Below the pieces are notes generated by a model, which was not told where the DNA came from, made no database searches, and saw only the letters and a list, made by a program, of their open reading frames with translations. Made by a program: the position numbers and the translations under genes. Of a stretch of DNA of 64,000 nt, positions 43,742 through 55,735 are shown piece by piece. Source of the stretch: Hymenobacter jeongseonensis (GTDB taxonomy: Bacteria > Bacteroidota > Bacteroidia > Cytophagales > Hymenobacteraceae); NCBI RefSeq assembly GCF_015694725.1, contig NZ_JADQDQ010000002.1:1-64000 (forward strand). The letters run 5' to 3'. The first letter of the stretch is position 1; every line of letters begins with the position of its first letter.

Positions 43742-45478
43742 ATGAAGAATATTCTACTGCTTCTCACGATGTTGGGCCTGCTCCTGGGGCCTGCCAACCG
43801 GGCCTGGGCCCAAGTACCCGCCCCGTTTGCCAAGGGTGCCGACGTGAGTTGGATAACTCAAATGGAGCAGGCCAACTACCGGTTCTACAACCGGGCCGGC
43901 ACCGAGCAAGAACTGTTTCAACTGTTGCGCGGCTACGACATGAACTCCATCCGGCTGCGGGTGTGGGTGAACCCCGCCGGTGGCTGGAACGGCAAAAACG
44001 ACGTGGTGGCCAAGGCCATTCGGGCCCATAACCTGGGCTTTCGGGTGCTGATTGACTTTCACTACAGCGACGAGTTTGCCGACCCCGGCCGGCAAAACAA
44101 GCCCGTGGCCTGGAGCAGCTACACTTTCGCGCAATTAAAAACGGCCGTGTATAACCACACCTTCGAAGTGCTGGATAGTTTGAAGGACAACAACATAGTG
44201 CCCGAATGGGTGCAGGTAGGCAACGAAACTCCCGACGGCATGCTGTGGCCCGAGGGCCGCATCAGCACCAACGCCCAGAATTTCGCCGAGCTGGTCGACC
44301 AGGGCTATGCGGCCGTGAAAGCCGTGAACCCAACCTCCAAAGTCATTGTGCACGTTGACAACGGGTTCAATAACGCACGCTTCCGCTACGTATTCGACCG
44401 GCTGACGCAGTACGGCGCGCGCTACGACGTCATCGGCCTTTCGCTGTATCCCACGGCAGCCAACTGGCCCACCCTCACGGCCCAGTGCCTGGCCAACATG
44501 AACGACCTCGTGGCCCGCTACCCCGGCAAAGAAGTGATGGTGGTGGAAACCGGCATGCCCGCCAACGCCCCCATTCCGGCCCAGCAAATGCTGCTCGACC
44601 TCATGGCCAAAGTGCGGTCGGTGCCGGGCAACAAGGGCCTGGGCGTGCTGTATTGGGAGCCGCAGGCCTATAATTGGATGGGGTACGGCTTGGGCATGTG
44701 GAGCAACAACGGCCGGCCCACCGTCGCCATCAATGCTTTTCTGGACAACCCGCCCGCGGCTGGCTTGGTCATCAACCCCAGCTTCGAGTACACCGGGCCG
44801 ACGCAAACGCCGTTGGGTTGGAGCACGGTTTCCACTACCGGCGATGCCGATGCCGACTTCACGCAATTCTACGGCTATAGCACGCTGTATCAGCTGGTTC
44901 ACCAAAAGGCGGCGGCTTACCAGGTGCGCACGTTCCAACTGCTCGCCAACGTACCCAACGGCACGTACACGCTGCGGGCCTGGGCCCAAAGCACCGGCGG
45001 CCAGAGCCAGCTCTACGCCACCGGGTTTGGCGGCGCGGAGCTAGCCACCACCCTTCCCGTGGCATCCAATTGGGTGCAGGTGCAGGTGCCGGGCATCACC
45101 GTCACGAACGGGCAGTGCGAAATCGGCCTGCGCTCCAATGGCGCTGCGGGAGAATTGGCCAGCATCGACGATGTAGAATTTATTGCCTCCACCGTGACGG
45201 CCGTAAAATCGTTCACGCCTGGTATAACCGTTGCGGTTTTTCCCAATCCCACGGCCGGCACCCGGACCGTTACGCTTACCCTCGACCGCGAAGAAACCGT
45301 GGCCGTGGCGCTCTTCAGCCTCACCGGACAGCGGGTGCGCGTGCTGACCACGCCGCAGCGCCTGGGCCGGGGCACGCACGCCATTGCCTGCGCAACGCCC
45401 GGGCTGGCCGCCGGCACCTATTTCCTGAAAATCAGCCACGGCCAGCACGTCGAAATGCGCAAAGTCGTGCAGCTGTAA
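43742..45478 (+). CDS. GH53 endo-beta-1,4-galactanase with T9SS sorting domain
   Basis: The protein has 578 residues with a signal peptide cut near AWAQ (about 24). The catalytic GH53 barrel (about 28-340) is clear from KGADVSWITQME, SIRLRVWVNP, IDFHYSDEFADPGRQ, WVQVGNET with acid/base E162, and VVETG with nucleophile E269. A beta-sandwich CBM-like module (about 345-480) follows, then a T9SS type A domain from VFPNP (about 500) to the end. It cuts the galactan side chains of pectin outside the cell. Galactooligosaccharides would then go to the GH2 enzyme and the Leloir genes. Confidence 0.95.
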   Translation: MKNILLLLTMLGLLLGPANRAWAQVPAPFAKGADVSWITQMEQANYRFYNRAGTEQELFQLLRGYDMNSIRLRVWVNPAGGWNGKNDVVAKAIRAHNLGFRVLIDFHYSDEFADPGRQNKPVAWSSYTFAQLKTAVYNHTFEVLDSLKDNNIVPEWVQVGNETPDGMLWPEGRISTNAQNFAELVDQGYAAVKAVNPTSKVIVHVDNGFNNARFRYVFDRLTQYGARYDVIGLSLYPTAANWPTLTAQCLANMNDLVARYPGKEVMVVETGMPANAPIPAQQMLLDLMAKVRSVPGNKGLGVLYWEPQAYNWMGYGLGMWSNNGRPTVAINAFLDNPPAAGLVINPSFEYTGPTQTPLGWSTVSTTGDADADFTQFYGYSTLYQLVHQKAAAYQVRTFQLLANVPNGTYTLRAWAQSTGGQSQLYATGFGGAELATTLPVASNWVQVQVPGITVTNGQCEIGLRSNGAAGELASIDDVEFIASTVTAVKSFTPGITVAVFPNPTAGTRTVTLTLDREETVAVALFSLTGQRVRVLTTPQRLGRGTHAIACATPGLAAGTYFLKISHGQHVEMRKVVQL

Positions 45479-45540
45479 ATCCCAGACGCTCCGCCTCGTT
45501 TCTTTGATTTTTCCATTCCCATTTTTCAGTTTGTACCCGT

Positions 45541-46641
45541 ATGAAAGCATTTTACACACTTGCCGCTCTGGGTTTTCTGATGGCCTCTTCGCCCACGGCC
45601 AGCGCCCAGTTCACGGTTGATGGCCAGGCAACTGCTGACGAAATAGGCCTCACGCCGGGCAAGTACCGGCCGGTGGCCGTTTACACCGGCAACCACCTCG
45701 ATGCCGACCGCGGCCTAAAAGCGCTGTACGTGGGCTGCACCGCCACCACCCTCAATATCATGCTGGTGGGTTCGGCGGAGTCGGCCACGGCGGGGGCTTA
45801 CCGCGCCCTCGTTCTCTACCTCAACACGCCCGGCCGCGCGGGTGCTCCGGCCGGCGTGCAGCTGGGCGGCAGCGACAGCAACTCGCCGCTGTACCACCGG
45901 CCCACGCTCGATATGCAGGCCGACTACGGCTTCCGGGTAGTGGTGGGACCGGGGGCGAACGAGGCGTATTTCAGCCGGGCATCGTACGTGACCGGCACCA
46001 CGACCACGCCCGGCAACGACACTTATATCGGGGCATCTGATAAGGTGGGCACGGCCATCACCGCCCCCGGCACCCTGGACCTGGCGGGCAGCAAATTCGC
46101 CTACCGCAACTCCGCCAGCCTCACGGCGAATACCAGCAACTCGGGTTTCGAAATTGAGATTCCGCTGGCGGCCCTCGGCACCGCCACGTCACCGGTCACG
46201 TTAACTAGCCGCCTCGAGCTATTTGCCGCATTCGTCGAGAGCAGCGGCACGTTCCTGAGCGAGGTCATTCCCCAGATTGCCAACCGCACCACTCCGCTCG
46301 GTGCCGACCCTGATTTCACCGCCATCGACGACGACCAGTACGTGTCATTTCGGGCCACGGACGGCCTGGCCAGCCGCTCGGCAGTAGCCGCTGGCTTCGA
46401 CTTCTACGTCTACCCCAACCCTGCCCGGGCCACAGCCACCGTAGCTTACAAGGTGCCCACGGGCCGGCAGGCGGTAGCGCTGGCCGTCTACAATAGCCTG
46501 GGGCAGCGGGTGCGCTCCCTGGCCAGCACCCAACAAGCCGGTGCGCAGAAATTCGTCCTGAGCGGCCTGCCTGCCGGCAACTACTTGGTGAAGCTGCAAA
46601 TTGGAAATCAGACAACCAGCCGAATGGTGGTGATGGAATAG
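45541..46641 (+). CDS. T9SS-secreted protein of unknown function, partner of GH53
   Basis: The protein has 366 residues with a signal peptide (cleavage near SAQF, about 23), a beta-rich body (about 25-285) and a C-terminal T9SS domain starting at YPNPARATATV. The body (FTVDGQATADEIG, ALYVGCTATTLNIMLVG) recalls the secreted beta-sandwich DOMON/CBM9-like folds used to hold sugars, but I do not recognise the family. It lies 62 bp after GH53 with no terminator between, so it is probably co-expressed and may bind galactan or its fragments. Confidence 0.65.
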   Translation: MKAFYTLAALGFLMASSPTASAQFTVDGQATADEIGLTPGKYRPVAVYTGNHLDADRGLKALYVGCTATTLNIMLVGSAESATAGAYRALVLYLNTPGRAGAPAGVQLGGSDSNSPLYHRPTLDMQADYGFRVVVGPGANEAYFSRASYVTGTTTTPGNDTYIGASDKVGTAITAPGTLDLAGSKFAYRNSASLTANTSNSGFEIEIPLAALGTATSPVTLTSRLELFAAFVESSGTFLSEVIPQIANRTTPLGADPDFTAIDDDQYVSFRATDGLASRSAVAAGFDFYVYPNPARATATVAYKVPTGRQAVALAVYNSLGQRVRSLASTQQAGAQKFVLSGLPAGNYLVKLQIGNQTTSRMVVME

Positions 46642-46659
46642 CTCGCATCGAAACCCGAT

Positions 46660-46707
46660 GCCCAAAAAAGAAGGCGGCCCTGAGCGGGGCCGCCTTCTTT
46701 TTTGGGC
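46660..46707. terminator. Bidirectional terminator between the GH cluster and the histidine kinase
   Basis: Perfect 21-bp inverted repeat (46660-46680 / 46687-46707), 6-nt loop, with A-run and T-run on opposite arms, so it works for both convergent transcripts. Confidence 0.9.
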
Positions 46708-46744
46708 GTTAGGTGCTTCTTTTTACGCTGCTTACCCAGACGCT

Positions 46745-49501
46745 TTACTCATCAAGCGCGAAGCTGATGATGGTACCCCGGCCGAGGCGGGAATTGATGG
46801 AAAGCTTGCCGCCCAGCAGCGCCACGCGGTTGCGCACGCCCGACAAACCCATGCCGGCCAGCGGCAGCGTGGTGAGGGCATCGGGCTCGAAGCCGCAGCC
46901 GTTGTCTTCCACGCTCACTTCCACCCGCTTTTTCTCGCGGGCCACGTGCACCTCGACCTCCGTGGCTTTGGCGTGCTTCATGATGTTATTAAGTAGCTCC
47001 TGCACAATGCGGTACACCGCAATTTCTACGGGCGGGCGCAGGCGCTGCTCCAGGTTCACGAGGTGCAGGTTCACGGACAGGCCGGTGGGCGTGATGCGTT
47101 TGCTGAGCTCCTCTAGGGCGGTGCGCAAGCCAAAATCCTCCAAAATACCCGGCGTGAGCTCGAAGGAAATCGTGCGCGTGGTTCGGATGGCTTCGTGCAG
47201 CAGTTTGAGCGAGGCGCGCGGCGAGGACGGCGTGCCCGCGCGGCCTTCCAGACTGAGCTTGGCGGCGTAGAGGAGCTGGCCCAGGCCGTTGTGCAGGGCC
47301 TCGGCAATGCGCTTGCGCTCGGTTTCCTGGGTGGTGAGGATGGCCGAAAGCACTTCCTGCTGCTGGCGCAGGCGCAGTTGGGTGGCTTCTTCGGCCAGCC
47401 GGTCGCGCTCGGTCACGTCGCGGAACATGATGAGAATGCCCGTGATTTCACCCTCTTGGCGCAGCGGCACGTGGTAGGCATCGTAGTGCCCGGCCCGGTG
47501 CTCAAACGCCTGGCCCGCCAGCAGCACCTGCTCGCCGGCCAGCACCCGCCCCACTATTTGCTGCTCTTCGTCGCAATTGAGGTGCGGCAGCACGTCGAAC
47601 AGGGGCTGCCCCAGCACATCGGCCGGCTCCTGGAGGAAGTAGCGGGCCGCCTGCTTGTTCCAGGCCGTGATGATGCCGTCGCGGTCGATGGCCACAATGC
47701 CATCCACGCTGTTTTCCAGCAGGCTTTCGGTGAATTCCTTTTCGGCCTGCAGCTGCTTTTTATTCTGCTCCACTTCCGTCACGTCAAACCCGAGCATGAT
47801 GGCTTGCCTTTGCGCTTCGTCGAAAAAGGCGTAGTTCCGCACGAATACTTCGCGGCCATTGGCCGTGGCCGAGGCCATGAAATTGATGGTCTCGCCCGCC
47901 AACACCTTTTTAAACTCGCTTTGATACTGCGGAAATCTCTCCAGCAGATTGGTTCCTACCAACGAGTTGCCTTCCAACCCCAGCACTCCCAGGCCCGAGC
48001 CCGCCCGTTCCGTCACTACGCCATCGGGCTGGAAGCGGGTCAGCACCACCGGCAGGTTGTCGAGCACGCTGGCCATCACCAGGTTTTTGTAGTGGAGCTC
48101 GCCTTCGGCAGCGTACAGGGGCGTCACGTCGCGCAACACGCCCGTGAAACCGGCCATCTGGCCATTCGCATCGGCAACGGCCCGGCCCGCCGCCGTGACG
48201 TAGTGCACCGAGCCATCGGCCCACACCACCCGGTAATCAACCGCTAACTGCGACTGCCCCGCAATGGCCGCCCGGATGGCTTCCCAGATTCGGGCTTTGT
48301 CATCGGGATGAAAGCGCTGGTCCAAGGCTTCCACCGGCACCGGATTGGGGTTGTATTCGTAGCCGAAGATGGCTTGAGCCCGCTCGTCCCATTCGATTCT
48401 ATCAAGGTCGATATTCCCGGTAAATATGCCCGTTTCCGACGCTTCCAGCGCGAGGCTCAGCCGGGCCTGGCTCTCACGGAGCTGCTCCGCGGCGAGACGC
48501 TCACTGGTCACGTCGCGCCACAAGATGTGCACCAGCGGCGGCTTCCCTCCTTCTTCCTCAATGGGCGTAAGCACGGCTTCCACTCTGATTTCTTCGCCCG
48601 TCACTTTGTACATATATGCCTCGCAGCGCTTAGAGCCCGTCTGCATAGCTTCCGCCACCGACTGCTGAAACAGCTCAACCGTGCGTCGCCCATCGGGTTG
48701 CAACACCGGGGCGTGGGCCCAGGAGTTTTGGCCCACTACCTGGGTTTTGCACTGGGCCCCAAGCAGGTCCAGGGCCGCGTTGTTGCAGTCGATGAAGGTG
48801 TGGCCCTGCAACAGCACCACGGCGTCGTGGCTGTCGTTGAACAGCCGGCGGAACCGGGATTCGCTGGCGGCCAGCGCGGCGGTGGACTCCCGCCGGGCCG
48901 TGGTATCTATCACTGCCAACCGGCACTGCGGGTTGGCGGCGGCGTTTTCGGGCGCGTGCTCCACTTTCAGTCCCTCTAGCTGGGCGTAAAAGCGGGTGCC
49001 GTCTTCGCGCTGCAGCACCAGCTCGGCGCTCAGCGTGCTCGTGGTATTGAACACCCGGGTGAGGAACTGGCCGAACTCAAAGCGGCTTTCCGGCGCGATG
49101 AACAGGGCAAAACGACGCCCCACCAAGCGCTGGCGCACGGTGCCCAGCAGCTGGCTGGCGCACAGGTTGAGCTGCTGAATAAGTCCCTCGCCCGTGATGG
49201 TGAAGTAAGCCACGGGCGCAAAATCATACAAGTCCACGTACTGCGCCCGGACGTTATTAACCTCCGTCTGGGCCAATAGCAGCTCTTCGTACTGCATCTC
49301 CAGCTCAATCTGATGCACTTGCAGCTCCTGAAACATGCGCTGCGCTTCTTCGGGCGTTTTGTTATCAACGCCTTGGGTAACCAAGTACTGCCGCCTTTCG
49401 GCGCGCGAACGCAACGAGGCCAGCGCGGCATGCACATCGGTTACGGGCTGGCTGAAATCGTCATTATACCACTCCGGGCTGGCGGCAGGGTCCCTATTCA
49501 T
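46745..49501 (-). CDS. Multi-PAS sensor histidine kinase (HisKA_3 / NarX-like)
   Basis: The protein has 918 residues without TM segments, so it is a cytoplasmic sensor. At least four PAS/PAC segments run from about 75 to 690. The dimerisation box ERKRIAEALHNGLGQ (about 730-745) has the phosphorylatable His of the HisKA_3 (LuxR-type partner) class, followed by an HATPase_c domain with the N box ELLNNIMKHAKA and GMGLSGVRNRVALLGG. It autophosphorylates and would pass phosphate to an unknown regulator; no LuxR-type response regulator is adjacent. The lone receiver at 2780 is distant. The neighbour upstream is a CheB-CheR-PAS protein. Confidence 0.93.
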   Translation of the reverse strand: MNRDPAASPEWYNDDFSQPVTDVHAALASLRSRAERRQYLVTQGVDNKTPEEAQRMFQELQVHQIELEMQYEELLLAQTEVNNVRAQYVDLYDFAPVAYFTITGEGLIQQLNLCASQLLGTVRQRLVGRRFALFIAPESRFEFGQFLTRVFNTTSTLSAELVLQREDGTRFYAQLEGLKVEHAPENAAANPQCRLAVIDTTARRESTAALAASESRFRRLFNDSHDAVVLLQGHTFIDCNNAALDLLGAQCKTQVVGQNSWAHAPVLQPDGRRTVELFQQSVAEAMQTGSKRCEAYMYKVTGEEIRVEAVLTPIEEEGGKPPLVHILWRDVTSERLAAEQLRESQARLSLALEASETGIFTGNIDLDRIEWDERAQAIFGYEYNPNPVPVEALDQRFHPDDKARIWEAIRAAIAGQSQLAVDYRVVWADGSVHYVTAAGRAVADANGQMAGFTGVLRDVTPLYAAEGELHYKNLVMASVLDNLPVVLTRFQPDGVVTERAGSGLGVLGLEGNSLVGTNLLERFPQYQSEFKKVLAGETINFMASATANGREVFVRNYAFFDEAQRQAIMLGFDVTEVEQNKKQLQAEKEFTESLLENSVDGIVAIDRDGIITAWNKQAARYFLQEPADVLGQPLFDVLPHLNCDEEQQIVGRVLAGEQVLLAGQAFEHRAGHYDAYHVPLRQEGEITGILIMFRDVTERDRLAEEATQLRLRQQQEVLSAILTTQETERKRIAEALHNGLGQLLYAAKLSLEGRAGTPSSPRASLKLLHEAIRTTRTISFELTPGILEDFGLRTALEELSKRITPTGLSVNLHLVNLEQRLRPPVEIAVYRIVQELLNNIMKHAKATEVEVHVAREKKRVEVSVEDNGCGFEPDALTTLPLAGMGLSGVRNRVALLGGKLSINSRLGRGTIISFALDE

Positions 49502-49854
49502 AACTTATAAGCAAGAATATCAACCCCAAATGGCTAGTAGGAAGCGACCGTTCGAGGAACACAATGTGGAAAAGGCTACTGCGCAATGTATAAGATAAAA
49601 GCCATACCCTAGCAAACGCAGTAACTGACTTATAGCTCGCCAGTTAGCCCAAGCTGAACAGCCAGAGGCTTAACCATAGCATTTACTTGGCATTAATTAT
49701 GGTTTTATATATAAAAAATATATTTATTGTTATAAAATTTCACTGAGTCGATGGAACACGACCTTCCCCCACGCATCTGCAGCGAAAGTGGGCGCGACCG
49801 TTGGGCGTAAGAATCGGCGGAGCCCGGCGCTACAGCGCGCCGGGCGGCCGTTAC
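49502..49854. other. AT-rich intergenic region between two signalling genes
   Basis: About 350 bases without a credible gene. The part at 49680-49740 is very AT-rich (TATATAAAAAATATA). It should hold the promoter of the histidine kinase and the 3' end of the CheB-CheR gene, marked by the hairpin at 49822-49845. No exact TAnnTTTG box was found on the minus strand. Confidence 0.5.
49822..49845 (-). terminator. GC-rich hairpin after the CheB-CheR gene
   Basis: Perfect 9-bp stem (49822-49830 / 49837-49845) with a 6-nt loop, 9 nt after the stop codon on the minus strand. No T-run follows, so termination strength is uncertain. Confidence 0.55.
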
Positions 49855-52887
<3,033 letters not shown>

Positions 52888-53080
52888 GAGAGAGAAAACA
52901 AAAACGGCCGGAGCGCAGGGCGCCCAAGCTCCGAAAAAGTGCCGCGAAAGCTGCGCAGCAAGGATTGCGGCTGGGTTCGCTAGCATTGGCATTAGCCAAG
53001 CTCAGCCGGGCAGTTGTGCTAGTAACTGAAAGCCTTCAATGTACCAGAACTGCCGGGCCCATAACCCAACGACGCGCTTT

Positions 53081-53088
53081 CAAATTTA
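53081..53088 (-). promoter_or_regulatory. Possible -7 box for the CheB-CheR gene
   Basis: The minus strand reads TAAATTTG, an exact TAnnTTTG match in the divergent 278-bp region. No TTG is found at the right distance upstream, so this is tentative. Confidence 0.3.
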
Positions 53089-53165
53089 ACCTAAAAAACC
53101 GGCTGAAGTCGGCCCATCGTCTGCGAGGCGCGTAATAAACAGGAAACCAACCGCCTGCTATTTCC

Positions 53166-54203
53166 GTGCCCGCCCCCTCCTACTTAATTGTTATCGGCAC
53201 TTCGGCCGGCGGCATGCCGGCCCTGGTGAAACTAGTGGCCCAGCTTCCGGCCCACCTGCCGGCCGCGGTGCTGGTGGTGCAGCACTTCGCCCCCGATTCT
53301 GACGGCGAACACTTGGTGAGCCGCCTAGCCCGCCACACCGCCCTGCAATGCCGGCTGGCCGTGAGCGGCGATGCCATTGAGGCCGGCACCCTTTACCTGG
53401 CCCCTCCCGACTGCCACCTGCTGGTGAAAAATAGAAATGCCCCGTTCACCCTCGTGACCAAGGGCCCACGGGAAAACAACTACCGGCCGGCCATCGATGC
53501 GCTTTTTCGCTCGGCGGCCGTCACCTACGGGCCCGCCGTGGTGGGCGTGGTGCTCACCGGTATGCTGCACGACGGCACCGCCGGCCTCGAGTTTATTAAG
53601 CGCTGCGGCGGCGTGGCCGTGGTGCAAGACCCGCAAGATGCTGCGTTTCCCAGCATGCCGGAAACGGCCCTTCGCACGGTGAGCGTGGACTACGTGCTGC
53701 CGTTGAGCAGAATGGGCGCCCTGCTTGAAGAACTTACGCGCGGCTCCTTGCCCAAGGCCGCCGCCCCGAGCATCCCCGAAGACCTTAAACAGGAGGCCGC
53801 AATTGCGGAAAGAGTTGTGGGAACGACCGAAGAAGTTGACAAAATCGGGCACCTGGTGCCCCTCACCTGCCCCGACTGCGGCGGCAACCTCTGGGAACTG
53901 GAGCACGGCCAGGTGCAGCGCTACCGCTGCCACACCGGCCACTCCTTCACGGCCGATGTGCTGCTGCGCGAGTCTCAGCACAGCCTGGAAGAAACGCTGT
54001 GGGTGGCCCTGCGCATGATGGAAGAGCGCCGCAACCTGCTCAGCAGCATGGCCTCTCGCGACGCCAGCCCCTACGCCCCCCAACAGGCCGAGCGCATTGA
54101 AGAGCTCAAAAAGCACGTGAACCGGCTGCGAGAATTTCTGCTCTCCAGCAGCACCCCGCACCGCGGCACCGACGTGGTGCCCGAGCCGGAAGAATACGAT
54201 TAG
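53166..54203 (+). CDS. Chemotaxis-type CheB methylesterase without receiver
   Basis: The protein has 345 residues from GTG 53166 (no ATG near the conserved start). The CheB esterase domain has S13 in IGTSAGG, VVQHFAP with the active His, and VVLTGMLHDGTAG with the Asp (about 135-145). There is no receiver domain, so it is not regulated by phosphorylation in the classical way. A C-terminal zinc-ribbon-like segment (CPDCGGNLWEL, then YRCHTGHSF, about 237-262) and a helical tail are common in such orphan CheB proteins. It probably works with the divergent CheB-CheR fusion on a non-chemotaxis target. Confidence 0.9.
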   Translation: MPAPSYLIVIGTSAGGMPALVKLVAQLPAHLPAAVLVVQHFAPDSDGEHLVSRLARHTALQCRLAVSGDAIEAGTLYLAPPDCHLLVKNRNAPFTLVTKGPRENNYRPAIDALFRSAAVTYGPAVVGVVLTGMLHDGTAGLEFIKRCGGVAVVQDPQDAAFPSMPETALRTVSVDYVLPLSRMGALLEELTRGSLPKAAAPSIPEDLKQEAAIAERVVGTTEEVDKIGHLVPLTCPDCGGNLWELEHGQVQRYRCHTGHSFTADVLLRESQHSLEETLWVALRMMEERRNLLSSMASRDASPYAPQQAERIEELKKHVNRLREFLLSSSTPHRGTDVVPEPEEYD

Positions 54204-54279
54204 CAGCGCAGGCGGCTGGCAGCAAGTCCCCCGCGCTTTTCACCGAACTGCGTAAAAATGATGCGCCCTCAACTAGCCA

Positions 54280-54314
54280 AAAGCCCCCGCCGGGTTGTCT
54301 CCGGCGGGGGCTTT
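54280..54314 (+). terminator. Terminator after cheB
   Basis: Perfect 14-bp stem (54280-54293 / 54301-54314) with a 7-nt loop, A- and T-rich at the ends. It sits between the convergent cheB and VbhA-like genes. Confidence 0.85.
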
Positions 54315-54417
54315 GGCAAGGTCTGGTTTAGTCACTATTTCCGATAACTGCCGCTGGCGGATACTGGGCTGGGGTGGTTATCGGCTACTTTTTGCAGGTT
54401 CAGAGAAGTCGTTGGAG

Positions 54418-54720
54418 CTAGCGGTTGCTCCCTGCTGCGGGAGGGTAATTAGCAGAGATAACGCTGCCGCGGTTGAGGTACTGCCGGAAAGCAGCGTGCT
54501 CCTGGGCCATTTGCTCGCGCACTTGGGCAATGGCTTGGGCCAGGGTGATTTCGCCGCTCACGTAGCGATGGAAGTACGAGAGGGTTTCCTCGTTGGGCAC
54601 GGTGCCGCCCAGGGCTTGAATGGCGAGCGTGTTTTCGGCGGTGCGCTGGCGGCGCAGCCAGTTCTGGCGCTGGTCCTCGCTCAAGTGGTGCGGCATGGCT
54701 TCAGAATTTAAAATAGGCAT
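54418..54720 (-). CDS. VbhA-like antitoxin, no toxin visible
   Basis: The protein has 100 residues from ATG 54720 (MPILNSEAMPHHLSEDQ). An ATG at 54771 overlapping the upstream stop (ATGA) is also in frame, but the added stretch is AT-rich and not typical of the family. The core (NTLAIQALGGTVPNEETLSYFHRYVSGEI, quoted in part: ENTLAIQAL and YVSGEITL) matches VbhA-type antitoxins, which block Fic AMP-transferases such as VbhT. No Fic gene (HxFx motif) is in the window, so it is an orphan or has another partner. A 7-bp inverted repeat just upstream (54723-54743) may be an operator. Confidence 0.7.
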   Translation of the reverse strand: MPILNSEAMPHHLSEDQRQNWLRRQRTAENTLAIQALGGTVPNEETLSYFHRYVSGEITLAQAIAQVREQMAQEHAAFRQYLNRGSVISANYPPAAGSNR

Positions 54721-54722
54721 GG

Positions 54723-54743
54723 TGGTAAAGCATTTTTTTACCA
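54723..54743 (-). promoter_or_regulatory. Inverted repeat upstream of the VbhA-like gene
   Basis: TGGTAAA and TTTACCA (54723-54729 / 54737-54743), 7-nt spacer, immediately before ATG 54720 on the minus strand. Candidate autoregulatory site or leader hairpin. Confidence 0.4.
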
Positions 54744-54767
54744 ATGAATGAAATAGCCACCGCGCCC

Positions 54768-55121
54768 TCATGCCACCATTCGCAGGCCGCTTTGCCAGGC
54801 CGCGTCGAATAAGGTGGGCGCGAAACAGATGCCGGGGCTGTACCGCCAGTTGAGCAGGCGTTGCTTCACCTCATCGGAGGCGTGCACCACAACGAGCTGC
54901 TTATGCTGGGCCAGCAGTTTGTCGTGGTAGTCCAAGAGGGTGCGGGCGGCTTCGGTCGAGAGGGCGTCCACCAGTTCGCAATCGACCCACACGGCAGGCC
55001 TGCCGCTGCGGCAAGCGCACCTTAAAGAATAGTCCAGGGCGTACTCGGGGTCAGCCGGCTTGCCAGGCGTCAGGAGCAGCAAGTAGCTATCCGGAAGCAA
55101 TTCGTGATAAACGGTTGTCAT
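54768..55121 (-). CDS. STAS-like small protein
   Basis: The protein has 117 residues from ATG 55121 (MTTVYHELLPD); a TTG at 55130 is less likely. The central part VWVDCELVDALSTEAARTLL followed by HKQLVVVHASDEVKQRLL follows the strand-helix pattern of a STAS domain, with a Ser at the phosphorylation loop (DALSTEA). Such proteins act as anti-anti-sigma factors or small signal carriers. It lies upstream of the VbhA-like gene and overlaps its longest possible frame by 4 bp. No anti-sigma kinase is nearby. Confidence 0.6.
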   Translation of the reverse strand: MTTVYHELLPDSYLLLLTPGKPADPEYALDYSLRCACRSGRPAVWVDCELVDALSTEAARTLLDYHDKLLAQHKQLVVVHASDEVKQRLLNWRYSPGICFAPTLFDAAWQSGLRMVA

Positions 55122-55516
55122 AGAGGGCAAAAAATGTATATAAACAACTGGCTACCAACCATCGGCTGGCAGCCATTCAAAGTCAAAGCAAATTTTTCCA
55201 GCGCACCATGGTCTACAAAGTTCGTCTTACTTTGCCAGTAGGCATCGGTTAGAAATACTTATTTCGTATAAGTATACCCTGAAAAAATCCATCAGTAGTA
55301 ATCCCGAATACCTCGCCAAGCCTACGCCATTTGCAGCTTACTAAATTAAACTCGACAACTCGCAATACCCTCCCCTGAAACACGTAACCGCCTTCCGTAC
55401 ATATCGGTATTTTCCGCGAAAACCCTGATTTTGAGCCCTTCCGTAGCATACCCGCGCCCGTCGGCCTCGTTATAAGGCCGAATTGTTCCTGTTAATCCCT
55501 AACGCACTTTTCAGCC
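55122..55516. other. AT-richer intergenic region between STAS and the small Lys-rich gene
   Basis: Nearly 400 bases without a convincing gene. A 66-codon minus-strand frame (55249-55449) exists but shows no coding signs. The region should hold divergent promoters for the STAS-like gene and the 54-residue protein; no exact TAnnTTTG box was found. Confidence 0.5.
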
Positions 55517-55681
55517 ATGACTAACAAGGCAAAAAAACACGGCATCAACGCCGAGGCGCAACCGGAGGCCGGCAAGAAGGGCAACGAAAGTCCCCAAAAC
55601 ACCAACCGCGGCGGCAGTACCGAACAGCACCGCGAAACCGGCAAAAAAAGCAGCGAGCCTAAACACGGCGGCAAGAAATAA
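55517..55681 (+). CDS. 54-residue Lys/Gly-rich small protein (KGG-like)
   Basis: A short gene from ATG 55517. It has almost no hydrophobic residues and repeats a Gly/Lys pattern (EAGKKGNE, RGGSTEQHRETGKKS, KHGGKK), like the KGG (stress-induced) small proteins common in bacteria. It is probably disordered and may bind nucleic acid. A strong terminator follows 17 nt after the stop, which supports it as a separate expressed gene. Function is not known. Confidence 0.65.
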   Translation: MTNKAKKHGINAEAQPEAGKKGNESPQNTNRGGSTEQHRETGKKSSEPKHGGKK

Positions 55682-55697
55682 CCCTTGCCACCGCCCC

Positions 55698-55735
55698 AAA
55701 AAAGCCCTGGTCAATTGCTTGGCCAGGGCTTTTTT
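55698..55735 (+). terminator. Strong terminator after the small Lys-rich gene
   Basis: A 17-bp stem with one G-T pair (55698-55714 / 55719-55735), 4-nt loop and T-run inside the right arm. Classic intrinsic form. Confidence 0.92.

Noticed and set aside
52888..52992. Longer start for the CheB-CheR fusion
   Set aside because: The added 35 residues are not conserved-looking; ATG 52887 gives a normal leader before the CheB domain.
55249..55449. 66-codon minus-strand frame in the gap after the STAS gene
   Set aside because: No coding bias, no recognisable domain and no good start context.
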